This document shows, piece after piece, positions 13,551-26,070 of a DNA stretch of 64,000 bases (its first letter is position 1; the number at the start of each line of letters is the position of its first letter). Location of the stretch: the NCBI RefSeq assembly GCF_043641665.1, contig NC_092186.1, positions 21,756,501 to 21,820,500 of the forward strand. Direction: 5' to 3'. The translations under genes and the position numbers were made by a program. Source of the DNA: Enoplosus armatus (lineage: Eukaryota; Chordata; Actinopteri; Centrarchiformes; Enoplosidae). Under the pieces are notes generated by a model, which worked only from the letters and a program-made list of their open reading frames with translations, ran no database searches and was not told where the DNA came from.

Positions 13551-15126
13551 ACAGAGAGAGAGAGACACACACATACAAAATCTTCCACAAAGAGACAAAG
13601 ATGATCACAGTTCGTCTCACATTTCCAAAGCTTGTTGTAATTTCCATCTCATTTCCCCGGATGACTGGTGCAGGGGCTGACTAAGCACACCTTGTAAAGC
13701 ATCCCAGCTTGCTTCTCCAAACACAGTCTCACCTCACCTCCCATAAACCCTGTTCTCTCAAACACACACTTCATGACTGATCCACCTCCACCCCAGACGA
13801 TGGAAAGGAGGATAGGCAGATGGCGGCGCAGAGAAGAGAGAGGTGTTAAAGGAGTACTACGGGCACAAAGATCTCTATTGTATTACCTCATTTCCTGTTC
13901 AGAATCTCCCAGGTTGCAGAGATGAAATCTGTTAGATCCCTCTGAGTGCAGGATCCCACAGCCTGCTATGCACCTTCATATGTTATTTCTGCTCCTTACT
14001 TCTCATCAATGTGCCAGACCTTTGAACCCAAGACTGTTTTTGATTTTTTTTTTTAACTCCTTTTCTACAGACTCACGGCATAGTCAGTACAGTTCTTTGG
14101 CATGCCATCAATTGCTATTTTGTTATATGGCATTATTTGGCATGAACTATACATGCTCTAGTGCAGTTTCTATTACAACTTTTTATTTAGACTAGTTGTT
14201 TTTGGTTTGCATGTTCTAGACACACAATAAATATATGTACGAGAATGGAAATCTTGGTGGCCCAGGGATATAACAACCACGATTATGGGACACTACATGC
14301 CTTAGTACAAATGCCATCATGCTCACATGTGAAGCAAACAGGAAGTGCAATGTTGCCATGGAGTCAATAGGTTAGCGGAGCCCTGTTTTCTCAGTGTGAA
14401 GTTGTTTACACTGGCAGCAGCGGATGTTACGCTGCATTAGGCGCACTCGATTCCTGTTTGTACTGTAACCATGGATGTACAGTCAACTGAACTTGATAAT
14501 TGTGAGGAAATACATTACGTTTTAAGGAGAATCAGTCAATTCTGGTGACTTGAGTCCATTTGTATAGTGTTATCACGCGCTAACTGTAGTAAGAAAACAA
14601 CATCGGACATGGAGGGAAAAGGTGGCTCTGAAAGCCAGAATGGTTTCCTGCTGATAAGGGTGCATTAGCTAGTTTGCATCTTAAAGATCACTAGCGTCAG
14701 TGACAGTGAGTGTGGTGTCGAGTCTATTATTTACTATCGATTTTTATGAGACTGCTGTGGAGAGTAGTTAAAGGGAAAGGGTGGGGCGACAAAATCTGTG
14801 CAATATAAGCTTTCAAATGTGGTGAGCTGTGTGAAGCAAGCCTCTGAATGTGTGCGAGTGTGTGTGTCTGCTAGAGTCATGTGTGCGCGGTGTCTATGCA
14901 TGTGTTAGAATTGGCAGCACGTTGGGGTACTCTGGCCTTGATTAGACGTCTCTTTCTCGTCCACCAGTCGCTGAGTGAAGCAGTGAATTACTCTGCCATC
15001 TCCGCGGTGTAATCGGGGACATATGCAGCCTTAAACCCCTCCTCCCTCCATTTTTAGGTCAAAGCAGCAATAAGATCAAAATGCTCTCCTCAGCGGAGCA
15101 TTCCTCAATGAAACAACAAGCGGGCA

Positions 15127-15250
15127 GGAGAGAAGCTGGATGAGAGACAAGGAGAGAGAAAAAGGAAAAAGAAAGGAAATCAAAAGAGATGGGGCGAGAC
15201 AGGCGGAGAGGAGAAACGAAGGAGGCGGAGGTGGAGACAGTGAGAGCATA
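15127..15250. repeat. Polypurine-rich tract
   Basis: About 120 bp, mostly G and A on the plus strand with few pyrimidines. It belongs to a recurrent class in this window (compare 6090-6240, 20160-20310, 33590-33690, 52920-53030). It is low complexity, not coding. Confidence 0.6.
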
Positions 15251-17051
15251 TGGAATATGTTTACAGTAATATCAGTGGGCCCTGATGTTATCATGGCGCT
15301 TCATTTGGTGGATCAGAACTTCTCATCAAATTGCAGTATCATCTGTCCTTTTCTCTTCTCTGCCTCGTCTCTTTTCCTCTCCTCTAGAAACCCGCCCATG
15401 CAGAGTTTTACTTCATTACCTGTGCAGGAATCCCCTTGTTCTCCAAGTCTGCCCCACCAGCATATACTGTATACAGTGTCCTGGGTCCTTCTCAAAGCAA
15501 TAAAGCCACGATGGGCTCAGGTCAGGTTCAAGCTAACACAAACAATCCTCCCTCCTCTTCAAAAGGCAGGGAGAAAACGGAGGTTGAGAAATGGGCTGCT
15601 AGGCTACTGAAAGTCCACTCATTTGAGATACGCAGTGACAAATGTGGACACAGAAATAGTTTGGATCAAAGCAACTGCATAGCTTGGGAGAGGACAAAAC
15701 TATTTATCATGAGTTTTAGGACAGAGATGGAGGAATGTTCCCAGTTCTGTCCAAGTCTTTGATGATACAGTTGGAGTCTAATGACGCACACAGTTCTGAA
15801 TGTCAGAATGATTTCACAGGTTTCTGAGCTGTTTTATGAAAGGCGTAAAACTGATGTCTGAGGTGGAAGAAGCCATTTAGGGGATAAACTGAAGCCAGGC
15901 CTCGGATATTAGGTTGATAGATTGTGAGATGGTCAGTGGGGGCGAGTGAGCAAGTGAGAAAGACATAGAAATAAAGACAGAGAAAAGATGAGCAATGAAG
16001 AACTCTTTATGATGAAGGAGAGATGTCCTATTGATTCTACTCGGTGTCTGTGTGTATATGTACAGTATGTTGCCTGCTTGTCAGCACGTGCATTGTATAG
16101 CTACAGGCTGCAGACAGACAGCACAGACACTGGAGTGTGTCAGACTCCACATCTGGTGGATGGGCTCTGTTAGCTCCGTCTGTCTGTCTATTATTATTAT
16201 TATATAGTATAAAAGCCTTTGAACAGAGCAGCCACAGCTGACAATCACCAGACTCCAACACACCGGCGCAGTCCTTTCCCACTAAGCGTTTTCGTGCAGT
16301 ACAGTATGTTCGTTCGTGTGACAGCCAGGTCGAGGCAGAGAGAAGTTGCAGGAGCATTGTCTCATTTCAGTTTCATACCCATACACAGTTTCCTGATGTT
16401 ACAAAGGGAAGTGGTGGAGAGAGAATAAATCGTGGAGTTAATTATCCTTCAACCCCCCAAAAAATGTAAAGTTGCGACTAAAGAGTGAAGGAAAATCTGC
16501 AGAGCAGCTGGACCTAACAGCTATTTCTTAATGTGCACCTGTCATCACTTTGTATGGAAAGGCCTTGATATTTTGATGAAGTGCCTCAACACATTCTGAT
16601 ATACACAAGGCCTTCATAAGTCTCTCACAACGGGAAACTAAATGTGGTATTACTGGGTGGTTCTCTGGCGGGCAGCATGTACGGAGGCATTCAGCTCTTC
16701 CTGCTGTTTCTACTATGAGTCAGTTCAGCTTTCTGAGCCGTCAGACTTACTAGGAATTTAAGACCCAGCAGTAACATTTCAAAGGCGTGTTTCTGGTACA
16801 GACAAAGAATTTGAGAGGTTTAAAGTTTAAGAGGTGTAGCTCTAAACCACACTGAGAGATCCACCCAATATAAGATTTTAAAGTGTGCTGCCCTTTATGG
16901 TGCAGCCAGCGCAACGGTGTGGCTCATTTACGTGTTTTTAATTGTTTTTGGACTAAATAAGCTATATCAGACTCTGGCTACACAGACTATACTTGCTAGT
17001 AGGATGAATTCAACATTGGTTTTGGTCTTTTCATGGGATTTGGGATGTGAC

Positions 17052-17081
17052 AAAAAAAAAACAAAAAAAACAAAACAAAAC
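17052..17081 (+). repeat. A-rich tract, possible retroposon tail
   Basis: The tract is two runs of 8-10 adenines separated by single cytosines, then two CAAAA units. Such tails can mark the 3' end of a retroposed copy inserted on the plus strand. The upstream 150 bp is not recognised, so this could equally be a simple A-rich tract. Confidence 0.35.
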
Positions 17082-17419
17082 ACCATCTCCTTGGAGCGTC
17101 ATGCTATATATGAACTTGTCAGTGTCAGTTACTTCTGGATTTACCAGGAACGGCGATGTGAAATAGCGAAGGTGTGTGTTAAAATCCTGCAGCCATGTAT
17201 GAGGGCGAGCTGTTGCATTACTCAGTCATCAATTAAAGTTGACAGTTTACATTTTTTTTGTCCAAGTTAACACACACAAACACACACATACACATTACTA
17301 GTGAGAAGATAAAATACAATAAATACATTTTAGAAGACAGTAGTCGATTGAAGGACTAGCACAGCTGCTATAAAATGATAATGTTGCTATAATTCAGGGC
17401 TATGGTAACTTGTTTGCAT

Positions 17420-17480
17420 ATTTTCACTACCTGTAAAGCACCTTGTGACTAATAAAGATAAAGATAATTATTATTATTGA
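17420..17480 (+). mobile_element. Possible 3' end of a retroposon
   Basis: The words CTGTAAAGCACCTTGTGACT, AATAAAGATAAAGATAA and TTATTATTATT run consecutively. They resemble the 'TGTAAAGCACTTTGTGA...ATTATTATT' ending of repeats seen in many fish genomes. Only the end is recognisable and the body upstream is not, so this is tentative. Confidence 0.35.
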
Positions 17481-18339
17481 CTGCTTTGTAAACGTGTGCG
17501 ACTTATATATACTGTATTGGCATGAAACTCTTTATTGGTAGTTTAACTCATATTGAGCTAAGCTGTACATGGTACCCAAGTGACATGAGATAAGAAATCT
17601 AAGCCAACATTCATTCACTTTACATCGGCAGTAAAACAGTCAGGCTCCATAAGAGCTGGGTGAGGCTGTACAGTAATCAGTGCCAAATCAAACGTTCCTT
17701 TATCCAAAAACCAGAAACGTTTGAATCTTCCAACAGAGGACAAGAAAACGCTACCTTTACAAAAGGTCATGTAAGAATAATACCTCGGGTTTAGCTTTTA
17801 CACTTTGCTGCTGGACCCTGTTCAAAGTCAAATAAACAGTTGACACGAACTTAAGCTCCTTTACCATCCAGACTGAAGCCCCCGACAGCACTTAAAGGTA
17901 AAACCTCACGTACGTGCACTGACCTGCTCTCACATAAGACATGATGATGTAAACAGAAAGAAAAGAATACAATAGTGCTTCTCAAGACTTCTGAATTCAA
18001 CATTGTGCCGTAATTCTTTTCACATAAACACGTTGTTGTAGGCTGATATAGAAAACTGCCTGCACTCCATGCCCTGTGATGGTGAAAGTGAGGCCAACAG
18101 GATAAAAGAGTGAAGTCAGTCACCTTCCAGTTGTTTTCTGCATAGCACAACGCATAAAGCCTTATCTGCAAAATAAACCGGTAGATCACTGCATGATCTC
18201 CACAGGTGAAAGGGATGGAGCTGAACAGAATTAAACTGAAATCTGAACAGGCTTCACCAGCCTGCCGCTGCAATTTTACACAGATCGTTAGAGGGCAGCG
18301 TGAGCATGTGTGTGTTTGTATTTTTCTTCCTGTGTCTGT

Positions 18340-18341
<2 letters not shown>
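17481..18341. other. Non-coding stretch, no gene seen
   Basis: The minus strand carries an open frame of 180 codons (17851-18393) whose N-terminal part is a Cys-Val read of the CA array. The remainder has no recognised domain and no good splice signals. I do not consider it a gene. Confidence 0.6.

Positions 18342-18384
<43 letters not shown>
18342..18384. repeat. (AC)21 microsatellite
   Basis: A pure AC array preceded by TGTGTCTGTGT. The short GT-rich sequence just upstream could pair with it. Confidence 0.97.
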
Positions 18385-18385
<1 letters not shown>

Positions 18386-18438
18386 CTACCCAACTAGGTC
18401 TAAGAAACCATATAACACAGTGAAATAACTGTGAAACA

Positions 18439-18440
<2 letters not shown>

Positions 18441-18471
<31 letters not shown>
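18441..18471. repeat. (CA)15 microsatellite
   Basis: A pure CA array, 56 bp after the previous AC array and in the same orientation. Confidence 0.97.
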
Positions 18472-18473
<2 letters not shown>

Positions 18474-19059
18474 CTTTGGCTAACAGAGCCTTTCTTCCTC
18501 CACTTGCACTGCACACAACTGCAGGCACAAACCATGAGAGCTGACACACGAGTGCACACAGAAACACACACCACACTGTATTGTCAGCCCCATGATTTAA
18601 ATCACTTGCAGGCTCAGAGTTTTCCTGCTCTCGCAATGCCTTATTACTCCTCCTTTGTTTGACTGGTGCGTGATTTGAGCTCGGGCCCTTTTACATTCTT
18701 TCATTGCTCTCCAGGCAACACACAGGCGTGCCAGAGGGACTCTATGATCCACACTTCACTTACTTTGATTGTTTTTGGGAGAAATTGCTATTCTGGCTGG
18801 CACTATTGGTGTAGCACGCCTTGGGGGTCTGGTATGTGGGACTGTCTGCGCACGTGGTGGTCTGGTCCATAGCATATCTCTGTCGCCTGATGCAAACCTC
18901 GTCAGATTTTTGAGATGATTGTATTTTAAACTAAGTCGAAGGATTTCATGCTTCTCTAAAGGAAATAAATTCCACAACCACTGAGGCTATTAACATAAAA
19001 GGTTGTTCCTAAAAAGCTTTTTTGCATTTTTAGCTGTGCTGCAGCGGCATGCAGCATAA
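18472..19059. other. Spacer before composite repeat, no gene seen
   Basis: Mixed-composition DNA with no microsatellite and no recognisable exon. The last 80 bases may belong to the interspersed repeat that follows. Confidence 0.5.
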
Positions 19060-19690
19060 ATATCGCAACACACATTGGATGGATGGTCATGAAATTTTGC
19101 ACCAACATTCATGGTCCCCAGAGGATGGAGTACAGTGGCTGACTTCAGTGATCCCTTGACTTTCCCTCAAGCGTCACCAGCAGGTCAGTGTTTTCACTTC
19201 ACCACATCTACTGGATGTATTGGCATAAAATGTTGCACAGATGTACGTGATTCCCACATGATGGATTCTCTTTGTACTTTTCCTCCAGCGCCACCATGAC
19301 GTTCACATTTGACGTTTTGATTGAAACGAAAAAAAAGAGGGAACTATTGGATGGGGTGTCGTGACATTTGGTACACACATTGATGTCCTCAGAACGCAGT
19401 GTAGCGACTTTGGTGAAGCTTTACTTTTCCATCTTGCAACATCATCAGGTCAGAATTTGTCCAGTACTTTGGTTTATGACCAAATACATGCAAACTAAGG
19501 ACATTCCCATCAGCCTCAGCCGTACTTTGTGTTCAGTGTTAATGCTAAACACACTAAACCAAAATGGGGAACATGGTTAACATTATACCTGCTAAACATC
19601 AGCATGTTTGCATTGTCATTGTGAGCATGTTAACCTGCTGACGTTAGCATTTAGTGCAGCCTAACAGAGACGCTAGAGTGGCTGTAGACT
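19060..19690 (+). mobile_element. Composite fish interspersed repeat with internal tandem units
   Basis: Words such as TTTGGTTTATGACCAAATAC, ACATTCCCATCAGCCTCAGC, CTGCTAAACATCAGCATGTT and TTGTCATTGTGAGCATGTTA match, from memory, a high-copy repeat of percomorph fish. The 5' part has three diverged units of about 125 bp, each starting TTGGATGG or CTGGATG, then a CATGAAATTT-like word, then ACATTCATG or a variant. They start near 19075, 19211 and 19347. The copy is diverged and has no open frame, so it is a non-autonomous or dead element. Its class is not certain. Confidence 0.8.
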
Positions 19691-22085
19691 AAGTTTCATT
19701 TCTGTAGCTCAGTCTCTATTCATGCATTTGTCAGTTTCAATGCACACTTAAATTATTTCATGCCCAGAAACATATTTTATCTGATTTAGCATATGAATTC
19801 TGTCACTGTAGTAATATTGTGTATGTCAAATAAGAGCATTCAACTCTTCCTCATTTAGTTGGTGGGCCCCATGAGGTCCCTGCAACAACCCCAGAGCTGT
19901 CCAGCTGGACTGAGAATCCAATATTTGTCAAGGTCACTGCAAGGACAAGCCCTGACACATTAAGGCCCCTGGTGCTCTGTTTTTGCTTTCAGAGCAGATG
20001 ACAAAACAGCAGGCATGACCGTTGCCTATGAAGGCACAATAGCGGCAACTGTACCATCCGTGACTACCTGACCTTTCATTAGGACCAGAGTGACAGTGAG
20101 GCAAGACAGCTGGGCAGAGAGGAGAAAATGAGCAGTCACTCAGACTATGAATAGACCTTTGTATCATCTCCTCTGTCTTGGAGAGGAGAGGAGGAGGAAA
20201 ATCGGGTAAATGATGATTATAAAACTCTGAAGGAGAAAAAACTAGAGAGGAGGAGATAAAAGGAGAGAAGAAGAAAAGAGAATTGTAGAAGAGTAGGAAG
20301 TAGAACAAAGGAAAAGGAGTGACCTGGATGGTGTTAGCAGATAGCAAGAAGTCCCATTTAACCAGTTAGGGTCCGAGGGAACCTCACTGCTGTAAATCTA
20401 ATGGAATTCCGAGCGTGCACACTGCCTAAAAAACAAAGCTTGTGTTTTCCTTCGGCCCTGTCGTCTAATCACTTGCACATGAGGGGAGGAACAACAAAGC
20501 TTGAACAGTGGAGGCTAAAAGACAGAGAAGAAGGGGAGCACAGGGATGAGAGGAGGAGGCCACTCGGGGCCAAAGCCTTTGATGCCCTCAATGTCTTTGA
20601 AGCTTTCCAACAGTTGGAGAGGACTGAGAAGACAACCAGAGCAGGCGCACGGCGAGGACAAACAACAAAAGGGACCAAACATGGGAATGGATTGTGCACA
20701 AAGACAATAAAGCTAACTGTATCCCTACGGGCTACTGTTGAGATCACACGACCATCACCTTGACCATAAAACCTCTCGACATGTTGTATCTTGCACTGAC
20801 AGCAGCCTCTTTCAGTATAATCAACAGCTGAAAATGTTGCAAGACCCTGAACCCCAACTCTCCGTCGTGCACTCCTTTAAATAATAAACTTCTGTGCATT
20901 AAACCTGATAATAATCCCTGTGCAGGGGTTAAACACAGCGGACTATAAATCCAGTTCACCCCAGGAGATCTCAACCCTCTCTTTCCTTCCACAACATATA
21001 ACTCTTGCTTTATATTCTTGCTTGGCTCGTTCCACTCATGTCTATCCCAAGGATAACACTGCAAAAAATAATAAGCGTAGCAAAGCAGGAACATTGTCAT
21101 GCTTATCAGGTTCGTTTTTTCAAACTTGAAGTTTTAAAACTCAGATTATTTGATTGTGGACTATTTAGTTTCATGGTAATTCAACATCTTTCAACATATT
21201 TACTTAAAGTGCGAGAGTCTAAACCAACTTTCCTCTTTTGAGATGTTTTCTTTCGCCGTGACAAAATTGAAGTAACGTTTCTGAAGCGATTCTATTTGAC
21301 TTGAAAGACCTCAAAAGAAGCGTAATGTTTATTTTGTGTAGTGTTTTCCTGCCATCTCTGCTGTTGCGAAAAGGAATATGGAGTCTGTATCAATGCAGCT
21401 CGGATCTGTTTTTAAACCTGATTTCCTGCAGGCAAACTATAGCACAGATTTTAAGGGAATTTGCAAACAGGAAACAGCGGCTGCTGCCTACGAATGGCGG
21501 TGAAAACACTGCACATGGACTGTATATTTCTAAAAAAGGAAACAAGTGAGCAAAAAAACATGTCCTCCTTCACTGTATAATGAGTTTGACATACAGCAGT
21601 TGATGGCCAAAAGCCAGGCTGTTACAATGAATTATAACTATATTGTCTTCCAGGTTTCTCCAAACACTTTTCATGCCTTATTTCATATTTTATTTGTGTG
21701 TCTCAGTGCAGTAATTCACTTTGGAGAAATCTCTTTTCTAGTATTATTCCTTCCTTATACTGGACATTTCACTCGGCGCTTGTGCATATCGTCACCTTAC
21801 TTGAAAGCTGCAATTTATGACGGCAGTCTAACATGGAGACAGGAGCCACGGTTCTGAATTCTGGGGAATGTGAAAGACCAAACACAAGAGCTGAGGCTCA
21901 GAAATGAATTTCATCTTTTCTACGCGCACGCAGACACACAAAATATCTCAAACATTCAGCCTGAGCTTTCCATTGCACACACACACTTTATTACTTTTCG
22001 TTATCTTTGATGGCTATCTGCTCTGCCAAATCCAGCTCTGTGTTGTTCTTTTGGCTGCGCAGCGTAACGCTAATCCAGTGTCTTG
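19691..22085. other. Non-coding stretch, no gene seen
   Basis: Purine-rich sequence at about 20160-20310 (GAGGAGGA-type words) gives a spurious Ser/Phe-rich minus-strand frame of 137 codons. The frame at 20401-20763 (120 codons) is Lys/Arg/Glu-rich with no recognised domain and no clear splice sites. The remainder is ordinary, with no repeats recognised. Confidence 0.55.
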
Positions 22086-23340
22086 AAAGACAATCCTCCT
22101 GCGATTCAGTTTATACGTCAGCTTTTATTTAATTTTAAACTAAATGTTTATGCTGAGCAAGACAAGCCAAAATTATGCTTACAAACTGCCGCTTACTTTT
22201 CCCCTCTTAATTATACACAACCAGGAACCTTCTTAAACAGTTAAAGCCTTGCTACTAATTCTTCCACTGTTGAGCAATGGCTTGCCATTAGCTTCCTTTA
22301 AGCTAAGTAAAATTGATCAACAACGAGATTTAATAAGCATCATCATATCATATGACTGCCATTGCACCTTATCTTCCCAGTATTTCTGAATGGATTAAAT
22401 GACTCGTCCACTCTGTTAACTTCCAGCTGAAACAAGAGCAGCTTTCCCTGCTATTAATAATACAAAGCAGCCAAACTCAAATGCTCTTTGCTGACCCCAA
22501 TAGGAAAATCTGACAAGCCCGTTTCATGCGATAAGGGATTTTCATCAGGGCTTGTGAATGGGCAACGCATTCCTCGTTTGCCCCGATGTTCCTAAGCCTT
22601 CTGTTTGTTCGAGACGTCAGTCTTGATTCCCCATGGGAAACTCACTATGATTGCAATGTTAGCCACCTCAGGATCTCTGAAACGCAGAAAAATCACACCA
22701 TACCCACCCAGAGGCCAAACCCACCATAACACAAACAATGTTGGTCTTGCACCATTAACCCTCATCAAGTGCAAAGTGAGGGTGTGGCCAATAAAGCTAA
22801 CTTGTTTTTGAGGAGCTGAGCCAGCGTTATTAGAAAGAAGTCAGCCTTGGCCTCTGCCCTGCTGACCCTTTGTACTGACAAAGTCCACGTTAAATACCAC
22901 TGCTACATTTATTCAATTTAGTGTGCTTGACCGCAAAACCTTATTGTTCCTGTTACAGTGATGGCCATTGTTCCACATCAAGCATCTGTGCTAAATTAAT
23001 CCTACAACCCTCCTATAATAATCTACCTAATACTGCAATCTGTTTTCTCAATGACATACAGTTCTGTGCTGAACAATAAAAGGGCCCAAATGGCTGTTGA
23101 AGGTCGAAGACAACACAAACACCCCTCTATTATCTTTACCTGCTCATCCTGTGCAGAGTACGGCCAAAACACAGCTCCCTTAATAAATGTTGTGCTGACA
23201 GTGCGAGGGAGTTCACCACTTTTCCATTAGATTTAATAGAATCAAAAGATGTGCAGATCTCTCTGAGAGAGCTCCAGACTGTATCCTTCAATGTCAATGA
23301 CTTAATCTTTTGTCTAATCAATAAATATATATTTGACCAT
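22086..23340. promoter_or_regulatory. Long repeat-free block resembling conserved non-coding DNA
   Basis: Over 1 kb without microsatellites, long homopolymers or recognised transposons. Base composition is even and CpG is sparse. TAAT/ATTA cores are frequent (for example CTTAATTATAC near 22206 and CTATTAATAATAC near 22451). An 8-bp inverted repeat, ACAAGCCC (22513-22520) and GGGCTTGT (22548-22555), can form a hairpin with a 27-nt loop. The texture is typical of deeply conserved intronic or intergenic elements, but conservation is not shown. Confidence 0.35.
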
Positions 23341-25806
23341 TAGGTATTACATTCTCATGTAACCTTCATTTTCTTTCCGGGCTACCTGAGAAAATATGTA
23401 ATATTGGACCAGCTGAAGAAAAATATGTCACTGAAAATATAGAAAAGGTAGGAAAAAGTGAAGTCAACACTCAGTAGTGGCTGAGACCAAGACAAGTTCA
23501 AGACAAAACAGGCAAAAGAGCGAGACAAGACCCAGACAGGGTTCAAATAATACGCCTCCTTTCGTATTTACAGTATTGTGAGAACTAGAAACTATAGTTA
23601 CATATAATGAGGATGCTGCTGTAATCTACACCCGCCCATAACTCTTCATCCAGTAACATTAGAAGACCTGGGCCATTTAAAAGCTAAGCCCTGATCTCAC
23701 TATTTATGTATCTTTGCCACTGCCAGATGTTACAAGGTCCTAAAAAATGCCCTGGCTTCCTATATGATGTTGGGTAATATGGATTTGTGGCGGGCAAACA
23801 CAGGTAGTTAGGCCGTAAAAGTAGTCCAAACACCAGAGTCTGGGCCTGCGGATCATATTGTGGGCTGTTAATGTTGCTCAAAGGAGCGTTCTACCCTTCC
23901 GCCCCCCCTGGATATTTCCTGGTGTTGCTGGCAGACGTATTACAAATCATACACATTTGTCTGGGTGTGTGTAAGTGTGTGTCTTTTGTTTTAGCTGACA
24001 ATATACTGTATTCACTGCTATGTGTGAGTATAAACATCATAAAGTTGTTCCTCCTTTAGTAACATAGGCGCTTTCTCGTGTTCCATTTTTCCTCAAGTAG
24101 AGAGGTGTGACAGCAACAAGCTCTGACTGCTGCTTCCAACAGGGACAGTCCCAGTTCTCAGAGCAGTCCCATAAAGAGAGGTCTCCTAAACTTTTACAGG
24201 CTGACAACAGCCTGGCTTCCACTAGAGGCCCAAATAGTCACAGTCAGGTTTATAATCATTGCTATGTAACTTTACAGTTTCTGCAGTCACTTAGGCAGCC
24301 ATAGGACCAAATTGAAACTTGAAAGGCCAACTGATGAAGCAGCAGCCCCCTTATCGACACCGCTGTGGCGCCCTTGAGTAAAGAATACAGCGGCAGAGCA
24401 TCCCAACACTGGATGAAAAAAGATTTTGTTTAAAACTCAAAATGATGAGCAGTATTTCAACATTATCTGGGACTACTAGCTTTCTCAGTTCATTAATACA
24501 GTTCATTTCAGTTATGTGCAACCGAGCACTTTCTACTGTAACATTAGCTGTCACTTATGAATCTCACTATAGATGGAAGTCATTTCCACTTGTACTACTA
24601 CTACTTCCACTCAACAAAATGCAAATATAACACTCATTTTGTTTGGCAAAAACACAACAAACAAGATTATTTAGTATAATATCACGGGTAGACCTAAAGT
24701 TATTGATGTGCCATGTACAAAATATCCCTGTTAATCCACTTAATTGTAACTGGCAGATGTTATGAGGTTGATGATTTTTTTGTCTATTGATTCTCCCCTG
24801 GCACCTTGACTGTTATACAGGACATGCTGGATGGTTCAACTGGTGGCCGTACAAACTGTGAAAAACTGCCTTCAACAAATCAGCTGTGTGAAAGTCCAAC
24901 TGTAACGCACATGAAACACCAGAAATATATCAGCTTGGATGCCACTGCACTCTGGGCTACTTTTCACTCGAGCCCCTGCTGACTGGTATTCGTGATTGAA
25001 AATGTGTCGCTCCAGTAGAACTGCTATAAAAAGCAAGAGACCTAATCGCCAGTCTGAGTCGCCTCGGTTGTGGAAAAGAACTGCCTTTCAGGCTGCTGTC
25101 GAACAGATTTGGCATCTCTCTCCATCCGTCTGCTCAGACATACAGCCTGGCAATGCTGGGCAGCATGGAGCCAGATCCGATTGCAGGGTTTACGCATGTT
25201 ACTAACATTGTCATTATCCCCGGAGGCCTTCGGAAATGCCGTGCCCTGGAATAACTACAAATAATAAGCAGGAATAACTGAGAACGGCTGGTCATTCCTA
25301 TGGTGATTTATGAATGGTGGTTGACAGTGTGTGCCATCTGAGGGCGATTGGATGTCCGTATTTATGACTGTATTTTCCTGGCTGATCAACACGTTGGTTG
25401 TCTATATCTTTCCCAGTCTCTGGGGTAAGATCAACATTTGTGTAGCTCTTTCATGAGAGCTTTTCACGTCATTTAGAGCAGCTTGTCTAAAGGTCAGTTG
25501 TAATCCAGGTTGCGTACTGTAAAGTGAATCATCTTGGTTTAATGGTCCGTTGAAAACGGGATCAGAGAATTGAGACAGAGAGGTCTCTAGACTGTAAACC
25601 ATATCTGGGGAGACCAGAGGAGGGGTGACAGTGTACTGCAAAAGAAAGAAAAAGGGATAGAGAAAAGAAAAGATGGTAATGACTAATCAAACCAAACTAT
25701 GTGTCACAAAGCACTTTCACCCGCACAGTGGGAGATGGAAAAAGCAAAAGAAAGACAGATAGAGGGGAGGGGGGCGCAAGAGAGAGGAAAAAAGTCAAAG
25801 AAAGCT
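23341..25806. other. Non-coding stretch, no gene seen
   Basis: Mixed composition with no long arrays. Around 24280-24390 the text (TGCAGTCACTTAGGCAGCC, CCTTATCGACACCG, GGCGCCCTTGAG) has the feel of a degenerate fish repeat, but I cannot assign it. ATGCAAAT, an octamer-type POU site, occurs at 24619-24626. Frames are under 80 codons with no recognised domain. Confidence 0.5.
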
Positions 25807-25895
25807 CATAAAAGCAGCATGCAACTCTTTAATTTTCACACTCGCCGCGACTTTTACAAGCTGCTGTGGCAGAGCTGGGAAGCGGGTGAGTAAAC
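25807..25895 (+). promoter_or_regulatory. Candidate core promoter with short first exon
   Basis: CATAAAAG at 25807-25814 is TATA-like. TCACACT at 25836-25842 fits the initiator consensus YYANWYY, with its A at 25838, about 30 bp downstream as expected. A splice donor match GCGG|GTGAGTAA follows at 25886, which would make a 48-nt first exon. The sequence just after the initiator becomes CpG-rich. All elements are short and each could arise by chance, so transcription here is inference. Confidence 0.25.
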
Positions 25896-26070
25896 GGGGC
25901 AGGAGCGAGGCCCCAGGCGCCCCCACATCGCTCTGCAGCACACGACCCCGCTCAGGCTACAATGTGATCACAGGTGGGGCAGGCCCATTCCTGAGCAGCA
26001 CTGCACAAAAGCACGCAGCGCTTTTAACACTTCTGCGAAAGGGCGTTTGGCTCCCACGCGTCAACACACA
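25840..26070. other. CpG-rich patch
   Basis: By my count about 16 CpG dinucleotides fall in roughly 220 bp, clearly more than in flanking DNA. The patch includes CGCCGCGAC, GAGCGAGG, CACGCAGCGC and CACGCGTC. CpG-rich patches can mark promoters or unmethylated enhancers. It overlaps the candidate TATA/initiator pair. Confidence 0.5.

Larger units (their letters stand above)
13551..17390. other. Non-coding stretch with a polypurine tract
   Basis: There is a short GAGA-ACAC run at 13553-13574, a T run near 14046-14055, and a purine-rich tract at about 15127-15250. A short TAT run lies at 16189-16203. A-runs spaced by C at 17052-17081 could be an old retroposed tail. Open frames of up to 156 codons lack recognisable domains. 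No gene is supported. Confidence 0.6.

Noticed and set aside
15140..15610. Open frame of 156 codons on the plus strand
   Set aside because: The first third is a Lys/Arg/Glu read of a polypurine tract and the rest is unrecognised. No splice-compatible context is convincing.
17851..18393. Longest open frame (180 codons, minus strand)
   Set aside because: The first part is a Cys-Val read of a CA microsatellite. The rest has no recognised domain, and no splice or promoter signal supports it.
23136..23321. Minus-strand frame of 61 codons ending at a donor-like GCAG|GTAAAG
   Set aside because: It has protein-like composition and a donor, but no clear acceptor upstream and no family I can name. 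Too weak to call an exon or a retrotransposon fragment.
24280..24390. Possible degenerate interspersed repeat
   Set aside because: A few words feel familiar, but I could not place them in order against any element, so it is not listed as mobile.
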